Source: AWTP1-13 sp963775835
Lineage (GTDB): Bacteria; Pseudomonadota; Alphaproteobacteria; Rhizobiales; Hyphomicrobiaceae
Assembly (NCBI GenBank): GCA_963775835.1
Contig: CAVZKV010000020.1
Coordinates: forward strand, 186,001 to 250,000
DNA: 64,000 nucleotides
Reading direction: 5' to 3'
Shown here: one piece after another, positions 38,084 through 46,610 of the stretch
Layout: every line of letters begins with the position of its first letter
How positions within the stretch are numbered: the first letter of the stretch is position 1
Notes under the pieces: model-generated
Told to the model about the DNA's origin: nothing
Database searches by the model: none
The model's input: only the letters and a program-made list of their open reading frames with translations
Translations under genes and position numbers: made by a program

Positions 38084-38923
38084 ATGCACGTCGGCGTTGC
38101 GATGTTCTGCACGGATTATGCGATCGCCCCAACGGAGCTGGCGGCGGCCCTGGAGCAACGAGGCTTTGAGTCCCTCTGGTTACCGGAGCACAGTCACATC
38201 CCCCTGTCGCGCCGGTCGGCCTACCCGGCAGGCGGCGAACTGCCGAAGAAATACTATGACGTCATGGACCCATTCGTGGTGCTGGGCGCGGTCGCGGCCG
38301 TGACGAGGCGCTTGAAGGTGGCGACGGGGATCTGTCTGGTGCCGCAGCGCGATCCGATCCAGACGGCGAAATCGGTGGCCACAATCGACCACTTGTCGCA
38401 AGGCAGGTTCCTGTTCGGTGTGGGCGCCGGCTGGAATGCCGAGGAGATGGCAGACCACGGCACCGACTTTAGATGCCGCAATGACGTGCTGCGCGAAAGG
38501 CTCGAGGCCATGCGCGCGATCTGGACGCAAACCAAGCCCGAGTATCACGGCGACTTCGTCGAATTCGGGCCGATGATGACGTGGCCGAAGCCGGTGCAAA
38601 AGCCGCACCCACCGGTGCTGGTGGGCGGCGGCATGCCCTACGGCGCTCGCCGCGCGCTCGCCTTCGGCGACGGCTGGATGCCACACGCGCGCCGGCCGAC
38701 CTACCACTTGCTCGAAAAATTGCCGCAGTTTCACGACATGGCGGCAAGCGCCGGCCGCACCCTGCCCATTACGGCCTTTGGCGTGGAGCATGATCCGGCC
38801 CGGTGGCCCGCCTATCGCGACGCGGGCATCGCGCGCATCGTTCTCAGCCTGGACTCGGCCGCGAGCGACCTCCTCTTGCCGCAGCTCGATCACTGGGCGG
38901 GCAAGATCGCCGACGTCGCCTGA
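38084..38923 (+). CDS. luciferase-like flavin/F420-type oxidoreductase, TIGR03619-like
   Basis: LLM-class TIM-barrel enzyme of 279 residues. The start MHVGVAMFCTDYAI and segments ESLWLPEHSHIPLSRRSAYP, LKVATGICLVPQRDPIQTAK and GRFLFGVGAGWNAEEM are typical of the group related to F420-dependent reductases, although most proteobacterial members use FMN. PHPPVLVGGGMPYGARRALA binds the phosphate end of the cofactor. It is 77 bp after the lactonase gene on the same strand, separated by the tandem repeat. Substrate unknown. Confidence 0.88.
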   Translation: MHVGVAMFCTDYAIAPTELAAALEQRGFESLWLPEHSHIPLSRRSAYPAGGELPKKYYDVMDPFVVLGAVAAVTRRLKVATGICLVPQRDPIQTAKSVATIDHLSQGRFLFGVGAGWNAEEMADHGTDFRCRNDVLRERLEAMRAIWTQTKPEYHGDFVEFGPMMTWPKPVQKPHPPVLVGGGMPYGARRALAFGDGWMPHARRPTYHLLEKLPQFHDMAASAGRTLPITAFGVEHDPARWPAYRDAGIARIVLSLDSAASDLLLPQLDHWAGKIADVA

Positions 38924-39225
38924 TGACCCACGCTGCCGCGGCGCCCGCTGCGGCCGTCGCGGCCCCGGCACCGGCGGGGGCCGTGCGCTCTCCGCCCTCC
39001 CTCTCCGATCCTGCCGGTAAAGGTATATTGCACCGCATCATGAACCGGTCGGTCGACAACTCACCGAGATGTGTTGAGCGGCGGCATTGACAGGACCATG
39101 CGCTTGCCATGCGCTAGGGCCAGCGACCTAGCGAGGTCGCGGCCGACGTGCCCCGCGCTCGGAACCCGTTTGTCGGACACGCCGTGCCGTGGCGCGTGGA
39201 CTTTTGCGTTCAGGAGCGTGCGGTC
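38924..39225. other. 302-bp region without a convincing gene
   Basis: A low-complexity Ala/Pro-coding stretch (GCC/GCG rich) opens the gap, followed by GGTAAAGGTATATTGCACC, which could hold a promoter for the downstream membrane protein. An open frame runs into the DUF2189 gene from 39148, but the ATG at 39226 is the better start. Confidence 0.3.
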
Positions 39226-40140
39226 ATGGCACAGCCAGATATTATTCTCCCAAGCGAAACGGCGAGCCAGCTGCCCAAGGTGCGCTCGATCGGACTCGCA
39301 GATCTCAGAGATGCCTTGGCAAAAGGCCTCGACGACTTCCGGGCCATGCCGACGCACGTCATCTTCGTCGGCCTGATCTATCCGGTGATCGGCCTGCTCC
39401 TGTTCCGCGCGGTGTTCGGCTACGATCTTGTCCCGTTGCTGTATCCGCTCGCCGCCGGCTTCCCGCTGATTGGACCATTTGCCGCCGTCGGTCTCTACGA
39501 ACTGAGCCGGCGACGCGAGCTCGGGCTCGATACCTCCTGGAAGCATGTCTTCGATATCATTCATTCGCCGTCTTTGCGGCCGATCTGCCTGCTGGGTGGG
39601 CTGCTCCTGGTGATCTTCATCGTTTGGCTGGCAACCGCGCACGCCCTCTACGAGGCACGGTTCGGCGACTATGAGCCGACCACGCTTGGCGAGTTCGCGC
39701 GTCGGGTGCTCTTCACTCCGCGTGGCCAGGACCTCATCATTGTCGGCAACGCCGTGGGTTTCCTGTTTGCCGCCTTGGCCTTCGCCCTTAGCGTGGTGTC
39801 CTTTCCCCTGCTGCTCGACCGCAATGTGGGGGTGGTGGGGGCGATCATCACCTCGATCCGCACCATCTGGCGCAATCCCGTGGCGATGATCGTGTGGGGC
39901 ATCTTCGTCGCCGGCCTACTGGTGCTCGGTTCGCTGCCCTTCTTCCTCGGGCTTGCCGTCGTCGTGCCGGTGCTCGGCCACTCGACCTGGCACCTCTATC
40001 GCAAGGTCGTCGAGCCCGACGCCAGCCCACGGCCGACCTACCAGCCGAAACCGAAAGGGCGCCGCTGGGCCGCCGACTTCCCCGTCGCGCTGTTCATGCC
40101 AACCTCCCGCGGCGATGGGCCAGCCTCCGGCAAGCGCTGA
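39226..40140 (+). CDS. DUF2189 domain membrane protein
   Basis: Integral membrane protein of 304 residues with about six hydrophobic segments (HVIFVGLIYPVIGLLLFRAV, LYPLAAGFPLIGPFAAVGLY, LLGGLLLVIFIVWLA, LFAALAFALSVVSFPLLLD and two more). DUF2189 proteins share the conserved GPFAAVGLYELSRRRE and SFPLLLDRNVG sequences seen here. The function is not known. Cytoplasmic ends are basic, and the C-terminal tail (KGRRWAADFPVALFMP) is unlike a receptor. Single gene, no clear operon. Confidence 0.85.
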   Translation: MAQPDIILPSETASQLPKVRSIGLADLRDALAKGLDDFRAMPTHVIFVGLIYPVIGLLLFRAVFGYDLVPLLYPLAAGFPLIGPFAAVGLYELSRRRELGLDTSWKHVFDIIHSPSLRPICLLGGLLLVIFIVWLATAHALYEARFGDYEPTTLGEFARRVLFTPRGQDLIIVGNAVGFLFAALAFALSVVSFPLLLDRNVGVVGAIITSIRTIWRNPVAMIVWGIFVAGLLVLGSLPFFLGLAVVVPVLGHSTWHLYRKVVEPDASPRPTYQPKPKGRRWAADFPVALFMPTSRGDGPASGKR

Positions 40141-40438
40141 CGGGACGGCCCCTGCACGTTCAAGCGACGGCAGGGCAAGGGCCAATTTGCCGTCGACCGG
40201 CGCCGGATTGGCGGTTGGTCCGCCGGCAGCGGCCCCGCCACGGCTCGCAGCAAGGCTCTGATGCAAAAGCGAAGCTCCACAGGCGCCCGCTTCGGCGCTA
40301 GCCTGGGCCGTCGGGCGGCAGGCCAGTGCCTAGCGGTCGGGCGGTGACTCGCTTGCCACCGAGGGAAAAGCAAGGCAACGCTGGATAGCACCCGCAATCG
40401 CGGGCCAAGCAGCGGCGGCCCGGCAAGATGGAAGAGCG

Positions 40439-42079
40439 ATGGCAAGCGTGACGGAAGCGCTAAGGGATGGTCAGCAAAACGCGCAATCCTTCGATGCCCT
40501 GATCATTGGCGCGGGATTTTCCGGGCTCTACCAGCTGCTCTCCTTGCGCGACCGGCTGGGACTGTCGACCCGGCTCCTGGAAGCGGGTGCGGGGGTCGGG
40601 GGGACCTGGTACTGGAACAGGTACCCCGGTGCGCGCTGCGATTCGGAGAGCCACTCCTATTGCTATACGTTTAGCAAGGAGCTGCTTGCGGAGTGGGAGT
40701 GGAGCGAGCGCTATCCCGCCCACCCGGAGATCAGGCGCTATCTCAATCACGTTGCCGACCGGTTCGATCTCAGGCGCGATATCGAGTTCGACGCCCGCGT
40801 CGTCGCCGCGCACTATGACGAGGCGGCGAACCGCTGGCGGGTGACGACGGCGAACGGCGGCGCCTTCCTGGCAAAGTATCTCATCACCGCCGTTGGCTGT
40901 CTGTCCACGGCGAACGTGCCCAACATACCGGGGCTCGAGAGCTTTGCCGGTCGCTGGGTGCACACCGGACAGTGGCCGCACGAGGGCGTCGATTTCAGCG
41001 GCAAACGCGTCGGTTTGATCGGAACGGGCTCGACCGGCATCCAGGCGGCGCCGGTGATTGCCGAGACCGCCCAACATCTGACCGTGTTCCAGCGCACGGC
41101 GAACTACAGTGTGCCTGCCCGCAACGCACCTTTGACGCGCGGTTTCCTCACCTACGTGAAGGAGAACCACGCCGTCATCCGCCAGATCATGCACGCCACG
41201 CCCAATGGGCACGCCTTTACCATCGAGGATCGCTCGGTGTTTGATGTCACCGCCGATCAGCGCCAGGCCATCTACGAAGCGGCCTGGGAAACAGGCGGCC
41301 TGCAGTTCCGCGCCAGCTTCCGTGATCTCTTGATCGACAAAGCTGCCAACGATACCGCGGCGAACTTCATCCGCGACAAGATCCGCCAGATCGTCAAGGA
41401 TCCTGCGACGGCCGCGACGCTCAGCAATATCGACCACCCTTACGCGGCGAAGCGGCCGCCGATCGACAGCGACTACTTCGAGACCTTCAATCGCGACAAT
41501 GTCTCCCTCGTCGATGTGCGAGCAGCACCCATCGAGGTCATCACGCCGGCTGGCATCCGCACGCGCGAGCAAGCCTACCCGCTCGACATCATAGTGTTCG
41601 CGACCGGCTTCGATGCCATGACGGGTCCGCTGCTGCGCCTCAATATCCGTGGGCGTAACGGTCTCTCGCTGGCCGAAACCTGGCGGGCCGGGCCGCGCAA
41701 CTATCTTGGCCTACAGGTGGCGGGCTTCCCCAATCTATTCACCGTGACGGGACCGGGCAGTCCATCGGTTTTGTGCAACATGCCGGTCGCCATCGAACAG
41801 CACGTCGACTGGATCACGGACTGCATCCAGCACCTGCGCTCAATCGGCGTGGAACGCATCGAGCCTTTACCCGAAGCCATGGACCGCTGGGTGGATGAGG
41901 TCAACGCCGCCGCCAATGCCACGCTGCTGCCGCAGGCGCACCATTCCTGGTATCTGGGCGCCAATGTACCCGGCAAGCCGCGCGTGTTCATGCCCTACGC
42001 CGGGGGTATGGCGCACTACCGCAAGATCTGTGACGATATCGCCCGCAGGGGCTATGACGGCTTTCGGCTGGACCGCTGA
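40439..42079 (+). CDS. flavin-binding Baeyer-Villiger monooxygenase, cyclohexanone-type
   Basis: Type I BVMO (546 residues) that uses NADPH and O2 to insert oxygen next to a ketone, producing an ester or lactone. FAD site ALIIGAGFSGLYQL (about residue 22), second dinucleotide motif VGLIGTGSTGIQAA (about 193), and between them the diagnostic fingerprint FAGRWVHTGQWP (F-x-G-x3-H-x3-W-P). YWNRYPGARCDSESHSYCY, FATGFDAMTGP and PGSPSVLCNMP are all typical of cyclohexanone or phenylacetone monooxygenases. An SDR gene follows after 38 bp, like the alcohol dehydrogenase/BVMO pairs of cyclohexanol pathways. Confidence 0.94.
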   Translation: MASVTEALRDGQQNAQSFDALIIGAGFSGLYQLLSLRDRLGLSTRLLEAGAGVGGTWYWNRYPGARCDSESHSYCYTFSKELLAEWEWSERYPAHPEIRRYLNHVADRFDLRRDIEFDARVVAAHYDEAANRWRVTTANGGAFLAKYLITAVGCLSTANVPNIPGLESFAGRWVHTGQWPHEGVDFSGKRVGLIGTGSTGIQAAPVIAETAQHLTVFQRTANYSVPARNAPLTRGFLTYVKENHAVIRQIMHATPNGHAFTIEDRSVFDVTADQRQAIYEAAWETGGLQFRASFRDLLIDKAANDTAANFIRDKIRQIVKDPATAATLSNIDHPYAAKRPPIDSDYFETFNRDNVSLVDVRAAPIEVITPAGIRTREQAYPLDIIVFATGFDAMTGPLLRLNIRGRNGLSLAETWRAGPRNYLGLQVAGFPNLFTVTGPGSPSVLCNMPVAIEQHVDWITDCIQHLRSIGVERIEPLPEAMDRWVDEVNAAANATLLPQAHHSWYLGANVPGKPRVFMPYAGGMAHYRKICDDIARRGYDGFRLDR

Positions 42080-42117
42080 GCCGCAAGGCAATCGCAAGCA
42101 CGACGTGAGGGAGGACC

Positions 42118-42919
42118 ATGCAGCCTGGGCAGCGATTGGTAGGCAAAGTCGCAATCGTGACGGGTGCGGCATCGGGCATCGGTGCGGAGACCGCGCGCCT
42201 GTTTGCGCGGCACGGCGCCAAGGTGCTCTTGACCGATAGCAACGTCGCTTCGGGCGAAAGCGTAGCGAAAGCAGATCGCCGGCAGCGGGGGCGCCGCGGC
42301 GTTCGCCGTGCAGGATGTCTGCGACGAGACGCGCTGGCAGGCCGTAGTTGCCGAGGCCGAGCAGGTCTACGGTCGGCTCGACATCCTGTGCAATATCGCC
42401 GGTATCTCCGGCCGCGACCCGAAGATGAACATCCAACCCGGCCCGACCGCGGGCCCCCGCCTTGCCGAGCAGTCGCTCGAGCACTGGAACTGGGTGATGG
42501 GCATCAACGCCACGGGCGTGTTCCTTGGCACCAAGGCTGCCATTCCGGCGATGCAGCGCGCCGGCGGCGGCTCCATCGTCAACATCTCCTCGATCTGCGG
42601 CATCATCGGCTCACACGCCAATGCCGCCTACCACGCCTCCAAGGGCGCGGTGCGGATCTTCTCCAAGGCCGCTGCGATCCAGTACGCAGCCGACAACATC
42701 CGCGTCAATTCGGTGCATCCAGGCTTCGTCGATACGCCGATGACGCGGCCGGGCCATGCCAATCCCGACGTGGCAAAGTTACGCTTGGCAGCAACGCCCC
42801 TCGGCCGTTTCGGAACTCCCGCCGACATCGCCGCGGGCTGCCTCTATCTGGCATCGGACGAGGCGTCCTGGGTCACGGGCAGCGAGCTCGTGATCGATGG
42901 CGGCATGACCGCCAATTGA
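42118..42919 (+). CDS. SDR family dehydrogenase, one-base frameshift
   Basis: Classical short-chain dehydrogenase, about 266 residues once repaired. The first frame has KVAIVTGAASGIGAETARLF and LLTDSNVASGESVAK; the rest, with DILCNIAGISGRDPK, GSIVNISSICGIIGSHANA, YHASKGAVRIFSK (Tyr/Lys) and VNSVHPGFVDTPM, is in another frame. Removing one base in the AAAG at 42268-42271 joins them as SVAKQIAGSGGAAAFAVQDV. The residues on both sides are typical, so an error is likely. It follows the BVMO after 38 bp and would oxidise a cyclic alcohol to the ketone substrate of the BVMO, as in cyclohexanol degradation; the role is inferred. Confidence 0.82.
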
Positions 42920-43025
42920 AGGCCCGCGCGTCGCGGCGGGCATGATCCTGAGGCTCAGCGCCGCGCACCCAACCCAAGCAAGTTGGGCCAAGCTGCCCAC
43001 GGCGCGCGGTAAAAAGACCCGGATC

Positions 43026-43253
43026 TCAAAACTCCCCGTCTTTGCGTGCGGGGGTTCGCGGCCCATCGGCGGGCTCCGCACCCCGCGCGGCCTTGAGCGT
43101 CTCCTCCAGGTGACGGCGCGCCTCGGCCAAGTGCTCGGAAGCCTTTTGTCGGTTGAGCGCAAGCCCGCTCCACGCCGCGCTGCGAAGCTCGTTCTCCATG
43201 CTGTTGAGTGACTTCAGCCACTGGGGGATCTTGTCGGTGAGGTCGTTGGGCAT
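43026..43253 (-). CDS. small protein of unknown function next to rnpB
   Basis: The 75-residue product from the ATG at 43253 (MPNDLTDKIPQWLKSLNSME) looks helical and amphipathic (RQKASEHLAEARRHLEETLK), with a charged tail (RTPARKDGEF). The ribosome site is AAGGAGG about 6 bases upstream, which strongly supports this start over the longer frame reaching into the repeats at 43391-43470. I recognise no family. It lies downstream of rnpB on the same strand. Confidence 0.6.
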   Translation of the reverse strand: MPNDLTDKIPQWLKSLNSMENELRSAAWSGLALNRQKASEHLAEARRHLEETLKAARGAEPADGPRTPARKDGEF

Positions 43254-43390
43254 GCGCTGGCCTCCTTTGCGCCATGACAACCGGCCCCGAGGAGCGAAGT
43301 TCCCCAGCACGGGCCACCGGGGCACTGCCCCGTCGGAAGCGGGCTCGCACGTCATCGAAATTGGCGCGGGTGCGGCGCGCCGATGGGGCG

Positions 43391-43470
43391 CAAGCGCTCC
43401 CCCCAGCGGTTCCCCCAAGCGCTTCGCCCCCAAGCTCTTCCCCCCAAAGCGCTTCCCCAAGCGCTTCCCC
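43391..43470 (+). repeat. six degenerate copies of CAAGCGCTTCCCC
   Basis: Units of 12-15 bp starting at 43391, 43404, 43416, 43431, 43445 and 43458 carry the palindrome AAGCGCTT (or one- to two-base variants) followed by 4-6 C. Copies 3, 5 and 6 are exact in AAGCGCTT. It lies 70-150 bp beyond the 3' end of rnpB. Confidence 0.8.
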
Positions 43471-43540
43471 ATAGTCAGGCCTCGCGCACTGGGCGCTTTG
43501 CAACGCGCAGGGGCACCGGTGGGCCCCGCGCGAGGTTGGT

Positions 43541-43965
43541 GTCAGCCGACCTATAAGCCGGGTTCTGTCTGGAGGGTTGCCCCTCCGCGACGGCCATTCA
43601 TCTGGGGCGCCGCTTGCGCGGCGCCTCGAGCAACCAACCCGGGCGGCGGCCGGGATCGAGCCTGGAGCGCTCGGCGCGCAAGACGCGCCGAACATTCCGC
43701 GCCGCCCCTATTCGGTCTTGCTCCCGGTGGGGTTTGCCGTGCCGCCTCCGTCGCCGGAGGCGCGGTGCGCTCTTACCGCACCGTTTCACCCTTGCCCTTG
43801 CGGGTTGCCCCGCGCGGGCGGTCTCATTTCTGTGGCACTTTCCCTGGGGTCGCCCCCGGCGGCCGTTAGCCGCCACCGCCAATCCCTGGAGCCCGGACTT
43901 TCCTCCACCGCGCGCCTGTGGCCGCAAAGCCGGTTCGCGCGGCAGCGGCCGTCCGGCCGGCTGAC
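43541..43965 (-). ncRNA. rnpB: RNase P RNA, bacterial type A
   Basis: Catalytic RNA of RNase P, about 425 nt. Read on the minus strand it begins GTCAGCCGGCC, whose start pairs with GGTCGGCTGAC at the 3' end (helix P1). The universal GAGGAAAGTCCGGGCTCC (CR-I) follows the first arm, then ACAGAAA, AAGGGTGAAACGGTGCGGTA (CR-II/III region), the GGCAAACCCCACC and GAGCAAGACCGAATAGGG blocks (CR-III/IV), and finally AGATGAATGGCCGTC and ACAGAACCCGGCTTATAGGT (CR-V). All conserved blocks are in order. Confidence 0.97.
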
Positions 43966-44052
43966 AGGGGGAATTAGGGGTGGAGCGGGCCGCGGGTCAA
44001 GGGGGCAAAAAAGGGCGCCGCCTAGGTCCTGGAGCGGTGGGCGCCCTGCCGC

Positions 44053-44946
44053 TCAGCGCATCTGCGGCGTTCCCGGCGTGTTGACGCGAATGCGATAAAC
44101 CGAGGTCGAAGCGGTGATGAATAGGCTTTTCAGGTCGCCGTCGCCCCAGCAGAAATTCGCCGTGTACTGCGGTACCTTGATCACGCCGAGCGCGCTGGCG
44201 TCGGCAGCGAACACGTGGATGCCGCCGGGACCGCAACAGTAAAGATTGCCGGCGCTGTCGATCTTCATGCCGTCCGGCGCACCTGGACCCTCGCCGACGG
44301 TGCGTGCCCAAACGCGGCCGTTGGCAAGCCGACCATCGGCGGCAACATCGAAAGCGCGGATGTGCTGGCGGTCCGTGTCGTTGACGAACAAGGTCTTCTC
44401 GTCGAGCGAGAAGCACAGGCCGTTGGGCTCAGCGAAATCGCCGGCGAGCAAAGTCAGCGTCTTGCCGTCAGGAGCCAAGCGGTAGACGCCGCGAAAGTCG
44501 AGCTGGAGCGGCCGGGGTAGGCCGAAGTGCTCCCTGCGCCCATAGCTGGGATCGGAAAAGTAAATGGCGCCGTCCCGCTTCACCACCACGTCGTTGGGGC
44601 TGTTCAACTCCTTGTCGCCATGGTGGCTGGCCAGGACGGTGATGCTGCCATCGGTTTCGGTGCGTGTGAGGCAGCTGGACGCGTGCTCGCAGGCGATCAG
44701 GCGACCCTCATTGTCCCAGGCGAGCCCGTTCGACTTGTTGCAGGGCTTACGGAAGGTGGTGACGCCGTCCTTTTCACTCCAGCGCCGCAGGTGGTCGCCC
44801 GGCATATCGCTGAACAGCAGGTAGCGGTCGCGTCGATGCCACAGCGGACCTTCCGTGAATATGCAGCCACTGAGCAGCTCTTCGAAGGCGACCTGGCGCC
44901 CAACGACCGTCTCGAAGCGCGCCTCGCGGATCTCCACACCGCTCAT
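44053..44946 (-). CDS. SMP-30/gluconolactonase family lactonase
   Basis: Six-bladed beta-propeller lactonase (297 residues, ATG at 44946). The metal-binding Glu is in GCIFTEGPLWHRRDRYL (about residue 30), Asn in ELNSPNDVVVKRDGAIYF (about 128), and EPNGLCFSLDEKTL and GAPDGMKIDSAGNLYCCG supply the Asn and Asp ligands. The family hydrolyses sugar and other lactones. The ATG overlaps the stop of the tautomerase-like gene by 4 bp (ATGA), so they are coupled, and both follow livF. It could open the lactone made by the BVMO encoded 2 kb away, but this is inference. Confidence 0.9.
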   Translation of the reverse strand: MSGVEIREARFETVVGRQVAFEELLSGCIFTEGPLWHRRDRYLLFSDMPGDHLRRWSEKDGVTTFRKPCNKSNGLAWDNEGRLIACEHASSCLTRTETDGSITVLASHHGDKELNSPNDVVVKRDGAIYFSDPSYGRREHFGLPRPLQLDFRGVYRLAPDGKTLTLLAGDFAEPNGLCFSLDEKTLFVNDTDRQHIRAFDVAADGRLANGRVWARTVGEGPGAPDGMKIDSAGNLYCCGPGGIHVFAADASALGVIKVPQYTANFCWGDGDLKSLFITASTSVYRIRVNTPGTPQMR

Positions 44947-45149
44947 GACTTGCCGGCCTTCGCCTGCAACTCGCTTACCCGCGCCTGCCCGACGTACCAA
45001 TCGTCGGCGGTGACATCCTCGAACACCACCCAGATGGCCTCCTTGGGCAGCTTGGCGACCTCGCTGATGGTCTCCGTCACGCGACGCGCGATCTCGTCCT
45101 TACGCTCCTGCGGATGGCCCTTGAGTATGCGGATGTTCACGAACGGCAT
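44943..45149 (-). CDS. 4-oxalocrotonate tautomerase family protein
   Basis: The 68-residue product starts MPFVNIRILKGHPQERKDEI. Pro-1, exposed after Met removal, is the catalytic base of the family, and RKDEIARRVTETISEVAKLP is the typical helix. The length is close to 4-OT (62) and the C-terminal tail is slightly longer. The tautomerase could act on an enol or enoyl intermediate. It follows livF after 19 bp and overlaps the SMP-30 gene, so it is part of the long leftward operon. Confidence 0.88.
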   Translation of the reverse strand: MPFVNIRILKGHPQERKDEIARRVTETISEVAKLPKEAIWVVFEDVTADDWYVGQARVSELQAKAGKS

Positions 45150-45168
45150 GAGCTACCTCCTTGCAACC

Positions 45169-45876
45169 TCACAATGCCAGCAGTTTGTGGCGTAGAGCCG
45201 CATCATCGCGCAACTGGGCGGCGGGTCCACAGAAGCGCACGGCGCCCTTCTCCAGGACGTAAACCCGGTCGGCCAGGGCAAGCGAAAAGTCGACCCCCTG
45301 CTCGGCCAACATGATCGTCAAGCCCTGTCGCTTCAGTTCGCCGATACGCTCGAGCAACTGGTCGACCACCAGCGGCGCCAGACCCTCGGATGGCTCGTCC
45401 AACAGCAGCAGTTGCGGATTGAGCATCAGCGTGCGGGCGATCGTCAGCATCTGCTGCTCACCACCCGACAGGAAGCCGCCCTGCCGATCGCGCAGCTCGT
45501 CGAGCTTCGGAAATAGCTCGCACACCGCTTCGATGGTCCACGGTCCCGTGCGCCCGGAGACGCGGCGGGCCACATCCAAATTTTCCCAGGTGGTGAGCTC
45601 GGCGAAGATGCGCCGGTCCTCCGGCACAAAGCCGATACCCAGTCGGGCCACGCGGTGCGGTGCCCAGCCGGTGATCGGCCGTCCCCGCCACAGGACCGAA
45701 CCCCGGCTCGGCGGCGTCAGCCCCATGATCGATCGCATGGTGGTGGTTTTGCCGACGCCGTTGCGTCCGAGCAGGCACACGCATTCGCCGGGCGCCACCT
45801 GCAGCGACACGCCGAACAGGACGCGCGCCTCGCCGTAGGCGGTATGAAGGTCGCGCACTTCCAAAAGCGCCGTCAA
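45169..45876 (-). CDS. livF: branched-chain-amino-acid-type ABC transporter ATPase LivF
   Basis: Second ATPase of a HAAT-type importer (235 residues, TTG start at 45876, whose TTGA overlaps the livG stop by 4 bp). Walker A LLGRNGVGKTTTMRSIMGL (about residue 37), Q-loop/LivF motif FVPEDRRIFAELTTWENL, signature FLSGGEQQMLTIARTL and Walker B LLLLDEPSEGLAP. The sequence is a good LivF. In this context, beside ring-degradation genes, the importer may carry an aromatic or alicyclic acid rather than leucine. Confidence 0.93.
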   Translation of the reverse strand: MTALLEVRDLHTAYGEARVLFGVSLQVAPGECVCLLGRNGVGKTTTMRSIMGLTPPSRGSVLWRGRPITGWAPHRVARLGIGFVPEDRRIFAELTTWENLDVARRVSGRTGPWTIEAVCELFPKLDELRDRQGGFLSGGEQQMLTIARTLMLNPQLLLLDEPSEGLAPLVVDQLLERIGELKRQGLTIMLAEQGVDFSLALADRVYVLEKGAVRFCGPAAQLRDDAALRHKLLAL

Positions 45877-46610
45877 TGCCGCTCTCCCAGATAGACCCGG
45901 CGGACGTCCGCATTTTGCTGCACGGCTTCGGGTTTACCCTCGGCGATCAGACGTCCCTGGTGCAGCACGGCGATTTTTTGCGCGATCGAGAACACGACCT
46001 CCATATCGTGTTCGGTGAACAGCAGCGTCAGCGAGCGCTCCGCCGCGATCCGCTCGAGCAGACGGATGGTCTCGCGCGTCTCCGCCGCCGACATCCCCGC
46101 GGTCGGTTCGTCGAGCAGCAGGATCTCAGGATCGCAGGCCAGGGCGATACCGAGCTCGACTTGCTTTTGATTGCCGTGCGAAAGGGCCCCGCTCAGGGCA
46201 TTGGCCTTGTCGGCAAGCCCGAGGGAGGCGAGTAGCGCATCGGTTTCGGCGCGATAGAGCCGATCGGACAACCCCCAAAAATTGGCGCCACGCCGGCGGT
46301 GGGTGATGAACGCTGCCTGCACGTTCTCGAACACGGTGAGCTTCGGAAAGATGTTGGTGCGTTGGAACGAGCGGCCCATGCCCATCAGACAAATGCGATG
46401 CGGCGGCGCACCGGTGATGTCGCGCTCCTTGAGCAGGATGCGGCCGATGTCGGGTCGCAAATGACCGGTAATCAGATTGAAGAAGGTCGATTTGCCGGCG
46501 CCGTTCGGTCCGATCACGGCCGCGATTTCGCCGCGCGCGATGGAGAAGTCGACGCGGTCGACGGCGGTGAAACCGTCGAAGCTCTTGCTGAGGCCGTGCA
46601 CCTCAAGCAT
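45873..46610 (-). CDS. livG: branched-chain-amino-acid-type ABC transporter ATPase LivG
   Basis: First ATPase of the importer (245 residues, ATG at 46610). Walker A VIGPNGAGKSTFFNLITGH (about residue 33), GRSFQRTNIFPKLTVFENV (Q-loop), signature ALSHGNQKQVELGIAL (the LivG form of the signature, with SHGNQ), Walker B LLLDEPTAGMSAAE and LFTEHDMEVVF (His switch). It overlaps livM by 8 bp and livF by 4 bp. Confidence 0.94.
   Translation of the reverse strand: MLEVHGLSKSFDGFTAVDRVDFSIARGEIAAVIGPNGAGKSTFFNLITGHLRPDIGRILLKERDITGAPPHRICLMGMGRSFQRTNIFPKLTVFENVQAAFITHRRRGANFWGLSDRLYRAETDALLASLGLADKANALSGALSHGNQKQVELGIALACDPEILLLDEPTAGMSAAETRETIRLLERIAAERSLTLLFTEHDMEVVFSIAQKIAVLHQGRLIAEGKPEAVQQNADVRRVYLGERH

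Noticed and set aside
43391..43470. CRISPR array
   Set aside because: Units are 12-15 bp with no spacers and diverge from each other; no cas genes are near.
43153..44098. Long open frames on both strands over rnpB
   Set aside because: The region carries all conserved blocks of the RNase P RNA; frames there are chance products of high GC.
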